A stretch of DNA of 64,000 nt. It comes from Limnoperna fortunei. Lineage: Eukaryota; Mollusca; Bivalvia; Mytilida; Modiolidae. Under the pieces are notes generated by a model that worked only from the letters and a program-made list of their open reading frames with translations, was not told where the DNA came from and made no database searches. Position numbers and translations under genes: made by a program. Each line of letters opens with the position of its first letter. Positions within the stretch are counted from its first letter, which is position 1. Location: positions 95,584,805-95,648,804 of the forward strand of contig OX104111.1 in NCBI GenBank assembly GCA_944474755.1. Reading direction: 5' to 3'. Shown piece after piece: positions 1 to 11,717 of the stretch.

Positions 1-20
1 GGAATCGAAATGTGTAGAAG

Positions 21-3000
21 TTGTAAGACAGGGTAATATAGCCAAGGTAACGAGCGTGTACTTATTGGTTATTGTTAAGACAGGGTAATATAGCCAAGGT
101 AACGAGCGTGTACTTATTGGTTAGTGGTAAGACATGGTAATATAGCCAAGGTAACGAGCGTGTACTTATTTGTTATTGTTAAGACAGGGTAATATAGCCA
201 GGTTAACAAGCGTGTACTTATTGGTTATTGTTAAGACAGGGTAATATAGCCAAGGTAACAAGCGTGTACTTATTGGTTATTGTTAAGACAGGGTAATATA
301 GCCAGGTTAACAAGCGTGTACTTATTGGTTATTGTTAAGACAGGGTAATATAGCCAAGGTAACGAGCGTGTACTTATTGGTTATTGTTAAGACAGGGTAA
401 TATAGCCAAGGTAACGAGCTGTACTTATTGGTTATTGTTAAGACAGGGTAATATAGCCAAGGTAACAAGCTGTACTTATTGGTTATTGTTAAGACAGAGT
501 AATATAGCCAAGGTAACGAGCGTGTACTTATTGGTTATTGTTAAGACAGGGTAATATAGCCAAGGTAACGAGCTGTACTTATTGGTTATTGTAAGATAGG
601 GTAATATAGCCAAGGTAACGAGCGTGTACTTATTGGTTATTAAGACAGGGTAATATAGCCAAGGTAACGAGCGTGTACTTATTGGTTATTGTTAAGACAG
701 GGTAATATAGCCAGGTTAACAAGCGTGTACTTATTGGTTATTGTTAAGACAGGGTAATATAGCCAAGGTAACGAGCGTGTACTTATTTGTTATTGTTAAG
801 ACAGGGTAATATAGCCAGGTTAACAAGCGTGTACTTATTGGTTATTGTTAAGACAGGGTAATATAGCCAAGGTAACGAGCGTGTACTTATTGGTTATTGT
901 AAGATAGGGTAATATAGCCAAGGTAACGAGCGTGTACTTATTGGTTATTAAGACAGGGTAATATAGCCAAGGTAACGAGCGTGTACTTATTGGTTATTGT
1001 TAAGACAGGGTAATATAGCCAGGTTAACAAGCGTGTACTTATTGGTTATTGTTAAGACAGGGTAATATAGCCAAGGTAACGAGCTGTACTTATTGGTTAT
1101 TGTAAGATAGGGTAATATAGCCAAGGTAACGAGCGTGTACTTATTGGTTATTAAGACAGGGTAATATAGCCAAGGTAACGAGCGTGTACTTATTGGTTAT
1201 TAAGACAGGGTAATATAGCCAAGGTAACGAGCGTGTACTTATTGGTTATTGTTAAGACAGGGTAATATAGCCAAGGTAACGAGCGTGTACTTATTGGTTA
1301 TTGTTAAGACAGAGTAATATAGCCAAGGTAACGAGCGTGTACTTATTGGTTACTGTTAAGACAGGGTAATATAGCCAAGGTAACGAGCGTGTACTTATTG
1401 GTTATTGTTAAGACAGGGTAATATAGCCAAGGTAACAAGCGTGTACTTATTGGTTATTAAGACAGGGTAATATAGCCAAGGTAACGAGCGTGTACTTATT
1501 GGTTATTAAGACAGGGTAATATAGCCAAGGTAACAAGCGTGTACTTATTGGTTATTAAGACAGGGTAATATAGCCAAGGTAACAAGCTGTACTTATTGGT
1601 TATTGTTAAGACAGGGTAATATAGCCAAGGTAACAAGCTGTACTTATTGGTTATTGTTAAGACAGAGTAATATAGCCAAGGTAACGAGCGTGTACTTATT
1701 GGTTATTGTTAAGACAGGGTAATATAGCCAAGGTAACGAGCGTGTACTTACTGGTTATTGTAAGATAGGGTAATATAGCCAAGGTAACGAGCGTGTACTT
1801 ATTGGTTATTGTTAAGACAGGGTAATATAGCCAAGGTAACGAGCTGTACTTACTGGTTATTGTAAGATAGGGTAATATAGCCAAGGTAACGAGCGTGTAC
1901 TTATTGGTTATTAAGACAGGGTAATATAGCCAAGGTAACGAGCTGTACTTATTGGTTAGTGTTAAGACAGGGTAATATAGCCAAGGTAACGAGCTGTACT
2001 TATTGGTTAGTGTTAAGACAGGGTAATATAGCCAAGGTAACGAGCTGTACTGATTGGTTAGTGTTAAGATAGGGTAGGGTAATATAGCCAAGGTAACGAG
2101 CGTGTACTTATTGGTTAGTGGTAAGACATGGTAATACAGCCAAGGTAACGAGCGTGTACTTATTGGTTATTGTTAAGACAGGGTAATATAGCCAAGGTAA
2201 CGAGCGTGTACTTATTGGTTAGTGTTAAGACAGGGTAATATAGCCAAGGTAATAAGCGTGTACTTATTGGTTAGTGTTTAGACAGGGTAATATAGCCAAG
2301 GTAACGAGCTGTACTTATTGGTTAGTGTTAAGACAGGGTAATATAGCCAAGGTAACAAGCTGTACTTATTGGTTATTGTTAAGACAGGGTAATATAGCCA
2401 AGGTAACAAGCTGTACTTATTGGTTAGTGTTAATACAGGGTAATATAGCCAAGGTAACGAGCGTGTACTTATTGGTTAGTGTTAAGACAGGGTAATATAG
2501 CCAAGGTTATAAGCGTGTACTTATTGGTTAGTGTTAAGACAGGGTAATATAGCCAAGGTAACGAGCGTGTACTTATTGGTTAGTGTTAAGACAGGGTAAT
2601 ATAGCCAAGGTTATAAGCGTGTACTTATTGGTTATTAAGACAGGGTAATATAGCCAAGGTAACGAGCGTGTACTTATTGGTTAGTGTTAAGACAGGGTAA
2701 TATAGCCAAGGTAACAAGCTGTACTTATTGGTTAGTGTTAAGACAGGGTAATATAGCCAAGGTAACAAGCTGTGTACTTATTGGTTAGTGTTAATACAGG
2801 GTAATATAGCCAAGGTAACGAGCGTGTACTTATTGGTTAGTGTTAAGACAGGGTAATATAGCCAAGGTTATAAGCGTGTACTTATTGGTTAGTGTTAAGA
2901 CAGGGTAATATAGCCAAGGTAATAAGCGTGTACTTATTGGTTAGTGTTAAGACAGAGTAATATAGCCAAGGTAACGAGCGTGTACTTATTGGTTATTGTT

Positions 3001-3051
3001 AAGACAGGGTAATATAGCCAAGGTAACGAGCGTGTACTTATTGGTTATTGT
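21..3051 (+). repeat. 52 bp minisatellite array (about 59 units)
   Basis: Tandem units of about 52 bp contain the core GACAGGGTAATATAGCCAAG followed by GTAACGAGCGTGTACTTATT. Units differ by small indels: the GTT before AAGACAG is often missing, CGTG is often CTG, and some units read AGGTTAACAAGC or GTAAGATAGGG. The variants recur in blocks, so whole groups of units were copied together. The first 20 bases of the window are not repeat and the array stops cleanly at GGTTATTGTTAG, so it is almost wholly contained here. Short ORFs inside it on both strands are products of the repeat and not genes. Confidence 0.97.
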
Positions 3052-3409
3052 TAGTCACTTAAACCTAACACAATTAATACAAAAATCCGTTTCAATCGTC
3101 CTTGTCCTGTAACGAAATTTCAAAGAAGGTCTGCCCACAACATTGAAAATATAACTCCAAAATAATATACTAAAACGATTTCTATATTTTCTTGACACAG
3201 TTCTATAATCAAACACGATCACATGTCAGTTCTGATGGTGTAATGTATGTAAACAGTAGCCGACTCAGTAGACAATTTATCACGTGGTATAAATGCTTGC
3301 TTTATGCTGTTATAACTGTCACTTTCAACCGCTGAATTGAATCCTTAAGCATAATTCGAAAAATAGACTAAAATATTTAGTATATACAAAATAAAAACAT
3401 CCTGAGCGG

Positions 3410-3527
3410 ATCCTGGGTGCCGTTTCTTAAAGCAATCGTTTGCTTAACGTGCACGTTATCCCATTTAAATTGCATGGGATAACGAGCACGTTAATTAGCG
3501 ATCGCTTTATGAAACGGCACCCAGGAT
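3410..3527. mobile_element. Foldback / MITE-like palindrome, 118 bp
   Basis: The left arm starts ATCCTGGGTGCCGTTTC and the right arm ends GAAACGGCACCCAGGAT, its reverse complement. The arms stay complementary (CACGTTATCCCAT against ATGGGATAACGAGCACG) almost to the centre near 3465-3475. It has no coding capacity. The terminal 'TTTCATAAAGC' style matches the element at 22900. This is most likely a non-autonomous foldback transposon. Confidence 0.8.
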
Positions 3528-5653
3528 TTTATTATTTGATGCTGAGGGAATGTGATTCGTCGAAGGGTCTTTCAGCCCGGATATACATCATGTCTGTTTC
3601 GTGCCTTTTCCAATAGGGGCGAACGAGTGTAACGTCCATGTAAATGGGGTTTTTTTATTGATTGATAGAATGTTTGCTTTACGTCCAGCGAGCAGTATTT
3701 CAGCTATAAAGAGAACAAAAGAAAAAGATAACAAACAACAAATCAACGGAAAAAAGGGGTTGAACGGGACACAGGGGGAAATATTTTGACTCCCACTGGT
3801 AAATTATGGAGTGTTGGGTAGGAAAATTTAGAGTTGTTTTACTTTTCCAAAAAAGTCTATTCTTTGTGCATCATATTTAGGACATTCAAAACAGAAATGG
3901 TAAGCTGTTTCATTATAGAAGCCGCAATGACATGATGGGGTGTTTACAATATTTACATTATGAAGATCACAGTTTTAAAAAGATGCACCACAACGCAATT
4001 GGGTCAGAATACTATTTAATTTTCTAGTACCAAAGCTATAGATTCAAGGTACCATAATTTTATTTTTTGTTGAAGATAATTGTTTTATTTTGAGACGGTA
4101 TCTAAGTTTAATTTATTTCAAAAATTTACAGAAGATGACACAAATGACCCCATAGTTAACGAAAGTCTGGAAAAATGGTTGAATTAAGTCATTTCCGTTT
4201 CGTAGGGGATAACTAGCGTTTCTCTGAACTGTATTCGGAACTAGTGTATTAAGAAATGGCAGTGTTAACTTGTTCTCGTCCTGAATATAATTTATATACT
4301 GTTCACTGTACTATGCATCAATTTATTCAATCATTCAGTACATTTCATTGGTGTTACATATTTGATTAATATAAGTATAACCGTATATATCTGTATGTAT
4401 ACAATCTTTTGATATGATCGAATTGAACTATAAGATTTAAAAATATTTTTTTCGTTTTCAGATTTCGTACCACGTGTCATTTTTTCATTATTTTTAATGT
4501 TAGTTTTTTGTAATTTATGTATTTGTATGTAATTGTTGGTATAAACTTAGAATGTAGGTTTTGAAAATATTGGTCGCTTTGAGCAGGTTTGTGTTCTTTC
4601 GTGGTACTGCATGTCAATGTAACAATGGTATAACATAAAAAAAGGGGCGGGGTTTGGTATTCCTTTCAACCGGTAAAACATCCAAAATAGTGTTTAATGT
4701 GACTGTTACACCGGTAAAAATATGGCCGCGTATTTGTCGTGTCTCATATTTCTTTTTCATGTATTTTTTTAGATATTTGTTGTTACATCGTTAGGGATTA
4801 ATTGAAGTGTAATGTTTGTAATCTAATTATCTACCTTTATATATGTCGAGTTGTCCTTCTTTCCGTTATGTACTTAGGATTACTAATCAAAACTTAATGT
4901 GGCAACACTAAATGCATGAACAAAAATAGTAGCTTCTAGAATATCAATATAAGGACTGCACTCAATTCATGTAACGAAGAAAATGTATTCCAAAAAGGGA
5001 TTTTCGACGTAAATATATCGTCAAATAAAATGATCCAAAATAATCTATTCAAGTTTGCTACAACATTAAAGAAGTAAGACATTATTGCAAAATTTAAGTC
5101 CTTTTTTACAGAGGTTCAATGGTAACATGCACGAACTGATCACTCGGTGCCCGTTTTAAAGAAGGTAATAAACTGTTCTCATGCCTGGTGAGAGATGTAC
5201 CGAGGATAACCGTTAGTAACGCAATGACTGCCTTAGCTTCTGCGGATGTGGTTTGTCTACGCATTTAAACTTGTCCCTGTCCGACTGATTGTTTAAGTAT
5301 CGATCACTTAATCACCTTTTTAACAAAAACTAATGTGGCAAAACACTATATACATGAACTAAATAGTAGTCCCTATAATATTAATAATTATAAGGACTGC
5401 TTTCATGTAAACAAGACAATGTATTCCAAAACATCCGATTTCAAGTTCATTTTTAGGCTAAAACGTAATTACATATTGTATTAGTTGGCAATAATTTTTT
5501 AGAATAAAAATGTTTTCATGAAACTATGGAGCACAAGGTTTTATATTATAGAACGGTCCAATGTTTACTTTCACAATGTATATATGAATAGGAATCCATC
5601 TATGTCACTGTTCGTCTGTCATCTGTGTAACACTTTTTTGACAGTTCTCACAG
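3528..5653. other. Repeat-bearing AT-rich stretch upstream of the NADAR exon
   Basis: No coding exon is recognised. Positions 3640-3720 contain a minus-strand copy of a dispersed repeat tail (TTTACGTCCAGCGAGCAGTA, the complement of the tail seen at 44080). A related fragment lies near 4265-4320. The rest is simple AT-rich sequence. Upstream exons of the NADAR gene were looked for here and not recognised. Confidence 0.5.
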
Positions 5654-5863
5654 AACCAACGCCTCAAGACATTGCTGTTGAGCACCAACCCAAAATGCCT
5701 GGCAGAAGCTAGTCCTTTTGATACAAAATGGGGTATAGGTCTAGCCGCCAATCACGCTGATGCATGTAACGTTGAGAAATGGAAAGGACAAAATCTGCTA
5801 GGAATGGTATTAATGGACGTCAGAGACGAACTGCTAAAAGATCAACTGACTTCAAAATCATAG
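5654..5863 (+). CDS. NADAR (YbiA-like) domain protein, terminal exon, partial
   Basis: From 5654, after an acceptor ending TTCTCACAG, the reading frame runs 69 codons to a TAG at 5861-5863. It contains LLSTNPKCLAEASP, then WGIGLAANHADA, then KWKGQNLLGMVLMDVRDEL. These match the C-terminal half of NADAR domains, where LLEAS.xD.xWGIG and W.G.NLLG..LM.VR are the conserved blocks. NADAR proteins are ADP-ribose-linked N-glycosidases or binders that act on riboflavin-pathway intermediates or ADP-ribosylated nucleic acid; the role here is inferred from family only. In frame, upstream of 5642, there is a stop, so this must be spliced to earlier exons. I could not find those between 3052 and 5653. It may be the last exon of a gene that starts outside the window, or a stranded duplicate exon. 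The exon itself shows no damage. Confidence 0.7.
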   Translation, partial: NQRLKTLLLSTNPKCLAEASPFDTKWGIGLAANHADACNVEKWKGQNLLGMVLMDVRDELLKDQLTSKS

Positions 5864-8800
5864 ATATTGGTGTCAAAAGATGCACATGGCATAAAGATAC
5901 GTTTTTTTTAAATTTTAATTAAATTTAAATAATTTAATTCATCAATTTATTTTCCAAACTCTTTGTAAAAAGGCCACAAACATATTTTATTACTGTTCTA
6001 CATAGCCTTATATATATGTATACATATCAATGTTTGTCAGTTTATATACATGCTGTTTAATATAAGTGTAACTAATAGTACATTTCATTTTAAATCTCGT
6101 ACCATAGACATTTACGACGATTACGTATTATTCTTATAGAAAAGACATAAAAAGACTAATTTAGAAGGAAGCATTAAACCATTCTTTTAAAGAATCATCA
6201 CTGTCGTCCTGATGCAAAAGATGTATATAGGGTATTGTGTGGTATTAGATTATACTTTAAAATGACGAAGAGTAAGACACAACACAAGTCATTATAGGCT
6301 GAACCGAGGTACATTTATGGACTACTTTAATTATAGTTATCAAATTACTGACGATCTGTAACCGCCTATTTCAATAGAGTACAACAGCATGACTTATTGC
6401 CGAACATCTGTGTAATTGGTACTTAGATTGATTTTTCTCTCTAGGTGTTCTGTTTGTCCGTCTCAGGTTTTGGTTGTGATTAAGGCAACCATAAACGAAC
6501 ATTAAGTTTAAAAAATTGAGATAAAAAATAATCTTTAACGTGTTACTATAAAAAACGGAGAAAAGTATTTAATCTTCTCCTATTCAAAATGGAAAACAAA
6601 AACGATAACTCAATAAAATACATTGTAACGAACTACCCTGTTTAAAAACAATATCACCAACTATTCAAATTGATTTGCCAAAGGGATAGTGCCTTAGATA
6701 AGTAACCTTGATTTGGGTCAGCTGGTTTTACTGGATGTAAAGGTATGGCCACAAGCTAACCATGGGGTAACTGTTTTCTCTTTTTGATTATAAAGAGTGG
6801 AAATAAGTAATAATACCCGTGGGGTTCGTCACAGTGAATCCCGGGACTATTTATTGTTTTTGCCATATGAATTGTTCGTAGACACATAAATGTTCTGGTC
6901 GGGGGTTCTCTCCAGGTACTCCGGCTTCCTCCCCAATAAAAACTGGACGCCATGAAATAGCTGAAAAATTGCTGAAAGTGGCGTTAAAACACCATTCAAA
7001 CAAACAAACAAACAAACATAAATGTTTCTTTTGGTTTGTTTCGTTATTTTGCTAGCAGCTGTCAATGTTTCTAATAAAACGATTTTGTTGCAGGAATGAA
7101 ATGCGAATGTCTTTTTGTGTGGTCACAGTGCTTTTCTTGTACAAGTTTAATTACAGAAAAGAATAACAATTGCAAGTTTCAAACGCCTTGATTACCCAAT
7201 TTAGAACTTTTTGTAAATGACTCTCTGTTACTTGATTGGGTGGTTAACTAAATCTATAAATATTTTTCTCATTTCATTGGTTTACGTCAGGATCGCACTA
7301 GTATGTGTACTGAAATTTCGATATATTCTTATGTCGAATCGGGGTTGTAATCAGTATTTTAGTGTAGTAATGTAACGTTCCACATATTGACTTCTATTTC
7401 ATTCAATGCATTGGTCAGTGAACAATTAAAAGGTAAACATTGTACCAAAATCTCCCTACTTTTTAAAGCTGTTTGGTTAGGAAAAAATTATATGTTCTGT
7501 ATCTTTATTTTCGTTCTGATATTGATGCAAATTTAACAAAACATATTTTACCGCTAATTTTGAACATTGTTGTTTAGGGAGTCAACTTTTGTTTAATTAT
7601 TTTTTTAAAAGCACGTGTGAAGTGACGACAGGCATTTAAATCTCTCAAGCACCATTGGATAATAGGTTAGCGTAAACAATGTCTTTACAAGGTACATGTA
7701 CATTGTTTACCTATCTTACATATAAATAACAAAAAAAAACAGATACTTCAATAAATCCATAAAATTTGTAATGCAGCTAAGAGACGGTTAGCTTTTTAGA
7801 AAAGCTAAACTTGTCTGAAATTATTCTCATGTCGATAACCGACGACCGACGTGTATCACTTGTTATTTTGACCCTACGTAATGGAAGACAACGAGTTTAC
7901 ATGTCTAATCTATAGTGATAAAATATGTGGAAATTAAATTCTATTAAGTATAGATCTCGAGTTCTTGTTAAATATTTTCCTATGCGTTTTGCATGTGTTG
8001 GTCATTTTGTTTTTGAGTTTGTTTGAGGTATTTTGTATTTTTGTTGTTTTGTTTGTTTTATCCTTGGATTTGTTCTACCGATTCCATCTTGATTTACTTT
8101 CATTAATCGTGTGTTGAAAAGAAAACATTGACTGGTGTCAATTATTATGAGTGTTATTGCTAATATAAATGTTTTGTAGCAGATTGCTTCACCGGGAAAC
8201 GTCCTTGTAATCCTCTCATTAGCGGTTGTACAAAAAAGATTTCTGCTGTCCCAATTCTCCAGTTCAAGTCCACAATGAGGAAGCCTATGTTGAATCAGAA
8301 CCCTGACTTAGAAAAACGATGAATTTCGTCTGAAATCAAATTTTTCTTTGCATTGGACTTACTTTTTCACGTACATATGTTACAGTATTCAATAAAGGAT
8401 TGTTTATTATCATTTCATTTTTTGTGTGTGTTTTTATGCGTTATTAAATAAGTATCTGACCGTCTACAGGTTTATCAGGTGTATCGACGCTGAAAGTTTT
8501 TTTTACTGTAATACGGTTGTAACATGTGCTGTATGTTGCTTTCTTAACCAATTAACACCGACCAGTTGACGAATAACCTGATTCAGTAATATACAGTATC
8601 ATATGTTGCATAACTATTGCAACTTTATCTTTTGATTAACCCAGATACTGAAAACACGGGATGAAAACAGTATATATTATTGATGTAATTGATAGTTTTT
8701 TTGTCTGAAATACAGAGTCATGTGAAAAAGCCATGTATTTCGAAATTCCCATTTGTGCGTAATTAAAAAAACATGTCTGTTTAATATTTTATATGATTGT

Positions 8801-9149
8801 TGTCTACAGTCTCATATTTTGTTACAAATAAATAAGTTACTGAACTTTTAAGTTAGTTACTTTTGTTATTAAAAGGTAATAAGAACCTATTGTTTTGACA
8901 AAAGATAAAGGGCTAGTTTATTGTGAAACAAACATTTGACACTGTCGGCACTGAACGCGAATTTACTTTTATTGTTTCTTTGAGTTGTATGCGTCAGATT
9001 ACAAGAAAATTGTGCTGAAGTATTCTCTGCAATATATTTTTAATTTTAAGTTTGGCTTGTTATAAGCTCAAGGTGTTTAGTCTCCAATCTATATACATGT
9101 TAATTTCACAAAAACACAGTTTGATTGGCCTAGATCTGTGTGCAAACAG
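5864..9149. other. Non-coding AT-rich region
   Basis: No exon or RNA gene is recognised. It holds a SINE 3' fragment (6889-7020, listed separately) and a short dispersed motif at 7778-7818 (AGAGACGGTTAGCTTTTTAG) that recurs in similar form at 38814-38850. The rest looks like unique AT-rich sequence with short A and T runs. Confidence 0.5.
6889..7020 (+). mobile_element. SINE 3' fragment
   Basis: Contains GGTACTCCGGCTTCCTCC, then CCAATAAAAACTGGACGCCA, then AGCTGAAAAATTGCTGAAAG, and ends in (CAAA)n. These are the central and 3' parts of the tRNA-headed SINE seen whole at 20672. The tRNA-like head is missing. The pattern resembles the molluscan V-SINE type called RUDI, by recollection and not verified. 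Confidence 0.8.
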
Positions 9150-9420
9150 CAGCCATACTTTTATTTAGTGCCCCACCACTTTGTGGCGGACGCGCTATTG
9201 TGATCAGTCTGTCCGTCCGTGCGTCTGTCTGTGTCCGTGCGTCCGTCCGGACTAATCGTGTTCGGACTGTAACTTTTTTTATCTTTTGAGCTTGGTTTTT
9301 GATATTTAGAATGTGGGTAGATAATATCAAGGCGATGTGTCGCATACCATGGTTGATGACCTTTGACCTTGACCTCAAGGTCAGTGGGGTCCACAGAGAC
9401 TTTACTTAAAAAACGTCATT
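9150..9420 (+). repeat. Dispersed repeat with GTCCGTCCG and TGACCTTGACC blocks
   Basis: The stretch runs from a GCCCCACCACTTTGTGGCGG block through repeated GTCCGTCCG/GTCTGTCTG to TTTGACCTTGACCTCAAGGT. This arrangement is familiar as a high-copy dispersed repeat in bivalve genomes. The two minus-strand ORFs across it are translations of the repeat. No coding function is claimed. Confidence 0.6.
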
Positions 9421-10080
9421 CTAAATATCAATATTTTCCAATCAAAACAAACATCTATCTGCAGCGAAAAACAGGTATCTCATGGATACTAACTTCGGTA
9501 GTTAAATATATCAGAGTTTAGTTAAATACGTCAGATTTTGGTTTATCATTTAATTTGCAGAAACTTTTCTGTTGTTATTTAACTTGTCATATTTTGTAAT
9601 TACTTATAAAAGCAATATAACTACCACACACATACCTGAACATTTTGAACATTTAAAATGTTTCAAAGTTAAAATTTAGATGATGAGCAAATTAATGAAC
9701 CATCACAATAAATGATGACGTCATGTGAAGCAACATCAAGTATAAACAAATGAAAAAATTAACAATTTAATGTAAATTTTTTATTTTTATTTCAATTAAA
9801 TAATAAATAAATTTGGAAAATTCCGTGATTAAATTTTAGACAACTATCGATTTTTAACGTTTAAATATTTCTTAAAATCATGTTCCAAATTTGGACACTT
9901 TAAAAATTAAATTTATCCATCTCCCCCATTCATCGTGTATTGTGGTAGTAAAAGAAATATCAAGATCGTTTCATTTGAAAGTTATGTGTTCAATTTAAAG
10001 GTTTCTCCTTGGACACTTATGGTAGGGTACGATTTCCAGATGGCGACAAGCTTCAAAGATTTTTTGACAACTGTCGTGGT

Positions 10081-10233
10081 AATTTTTGCTATTAATTTCG
10101 TCCAGATAAAATTTACGAAATTTGTTGTCTTTGTTGACCCAAAAGCAAGGAAAACTCTGGCAATTTCGCTGTTAATTTCGACCAGATGAAATTTTACGAA
10201 ATTGGTTGTTGTTCTGTTGACCCAAAAGCTAGG
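10081..10233 (+). repeat. Two-copy tandem repeat, period about 80 bp
   Basis: ATTAATTTCGTCCAGATAAA at 10091 recurs as GTTAATTTCGACCAGATGAA at 10171. Both are followed by ACGAAATT.GTTGT and GTTGACCCAAAAGC. A local tandem duplication in non-coding DNA. Confidence 0.85.
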
Positions 10234-10975
10234 TAAAACATTCAAGACACAAACATCTCCTTGAAATACTTTAAACACGACACAAGTATAGAATATTCAA
10301 ACATTACCCAAACAGAAGTCGAGCTGACTCTTATAAAAATAAACAAAAATTTGCAATGTAAAGACAACGCCATACATAGCACTTTATAATAATATACTTG
10401 GTAAAAAGTGAAAATGTCCATCCGCAACTTGGTCCAACAATAAAACGCCCTAGTCCTGGCACTGTGTGTGAAAAAGAGGTTGATCGCAACCAGCAAAACA
10501 ATAACATGCGACAGTTGTGAAAAGTGGCCTCAAATTAAATGCACAAACGCTACAACACTCACAATATAATGAACTAGTTGACCGAGACGGCGGATTCTTT
10601 TTTTATAAATGACCATTGTCCAAAAACATACCATTTAGTAACGCACCGTTTAATGTTATTAACTTAAATTAAGAAGATCGAATCACAGATGTCCTAAATA
10701 TTAACCATTTGGAAAACCATGTGAACAATGACGTTAAGAAAAAACGAATGTTTCGGAAAATGGCTAAAATTTGAGGGTTTGCAGCTAACACGGAAGCAGC
10801 TGTTCTAAGCATCACGTAGACGTGGTAACTCTGTTACTGACAACCAGATTTATATAAATAATTTCTCATACGACCAGATCTGAACCAATACGTGGGGGAG
10901 TGTGCATGCTCATTAGAGCATATCTTACGTACTCTGCAAGAAAAGATCTTTCATTTACAAAATAGCAAAATACCA

Positions 10976-11384
10976 TGTCCACGAACTCTGACAAACTTAG
11001 CTAGGAAATTCCCGGGCTAGAAGATTTTCGTATGACGTCATGCAATCCTTCAAAATATCAACCAATGAAATTGCTTGAAAGAAGCAAGTGTCTGGCAGTA
11101 GTCATTCTTACTCATTCTTGAGTTGGAAGAAAACATAATGCAACTAATAAATAACGCGGTAATAACAAATTATTAACACTACTGTACAAAATACACGGAT
11201 TTTCAGATGGTCTATGCAACACATCCGTTTGGTTTATTTACAATCGACATCGGGATATCCCCTAACCAAGTCGTGAATGAAAGCGAGCTGTTGATTGGCT
11301 ACATTAAGGTATGATGTAGCTAATCAAAAAAGTGAATTCTAGCCCGGGAATTTCCTAGCTAAGTTTATTAGGGTTTCGTGGACA
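10976..11384. mobile_element. MITE with about 47 bp terminal inverted repeats
   Basis: The left end TGTCCACGAACTCTGAC is followed by AAACTTAGCTAGGAAATTCC and CGGGCTAGAA. The right end is the reverse complement with only a few differences, and finishes at GTTTCGTGGACA. The 409 bp unit has no plausible ORF. Size and structure fit a non-autonomous DNA transposon. The target-site duplication is not clear (CATG occurs near both ends). Confidence 0.85.
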
Positions 11385-11717
11385 CATGTGGACACAAAAA
11401 CCCGGACTTGTGAGGATGTTGTAAGTATTGAGGAAACAGTGTTTAATCTGGAATTTTGAAAATTAGTGGAAGTGACCATTTTATTACCTATTTTACCAGA
11501 AAAATATATAAAAAGGCAAACAGCAACTATATGTCTGAAAACGAAATTGAAAAAGAGATCTACTGAAAACCACGACAGAAATTATTTTATGCACAGATTA
11601 AGTGTCGCAAAATGGTCCAAAACGTACATGAAATTATTCTGAGATATATGTATGTCAACGTTAAAAGAATTAGCACCTTTTTCTAAAAAACAGAACCGTT
11701 TATTTCATCAAATACAA

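Noticed and set aside
1696..2495. Repetitive ORFs in the 52 bp array on both strands
   Set aside because: Pure translation of satellite units, broken by length variants.
21..3051. CRISPR-like array
   Set aside because: The units are head to tail with no unique spacers, and the surroundings are eukaryotic.
9130..9394. Two minus-strand ORFs of 82 and 77 codons
   Set aside because: They are translations of the GTCCGTCCG / TGACCTTGACC dispersed repeat.
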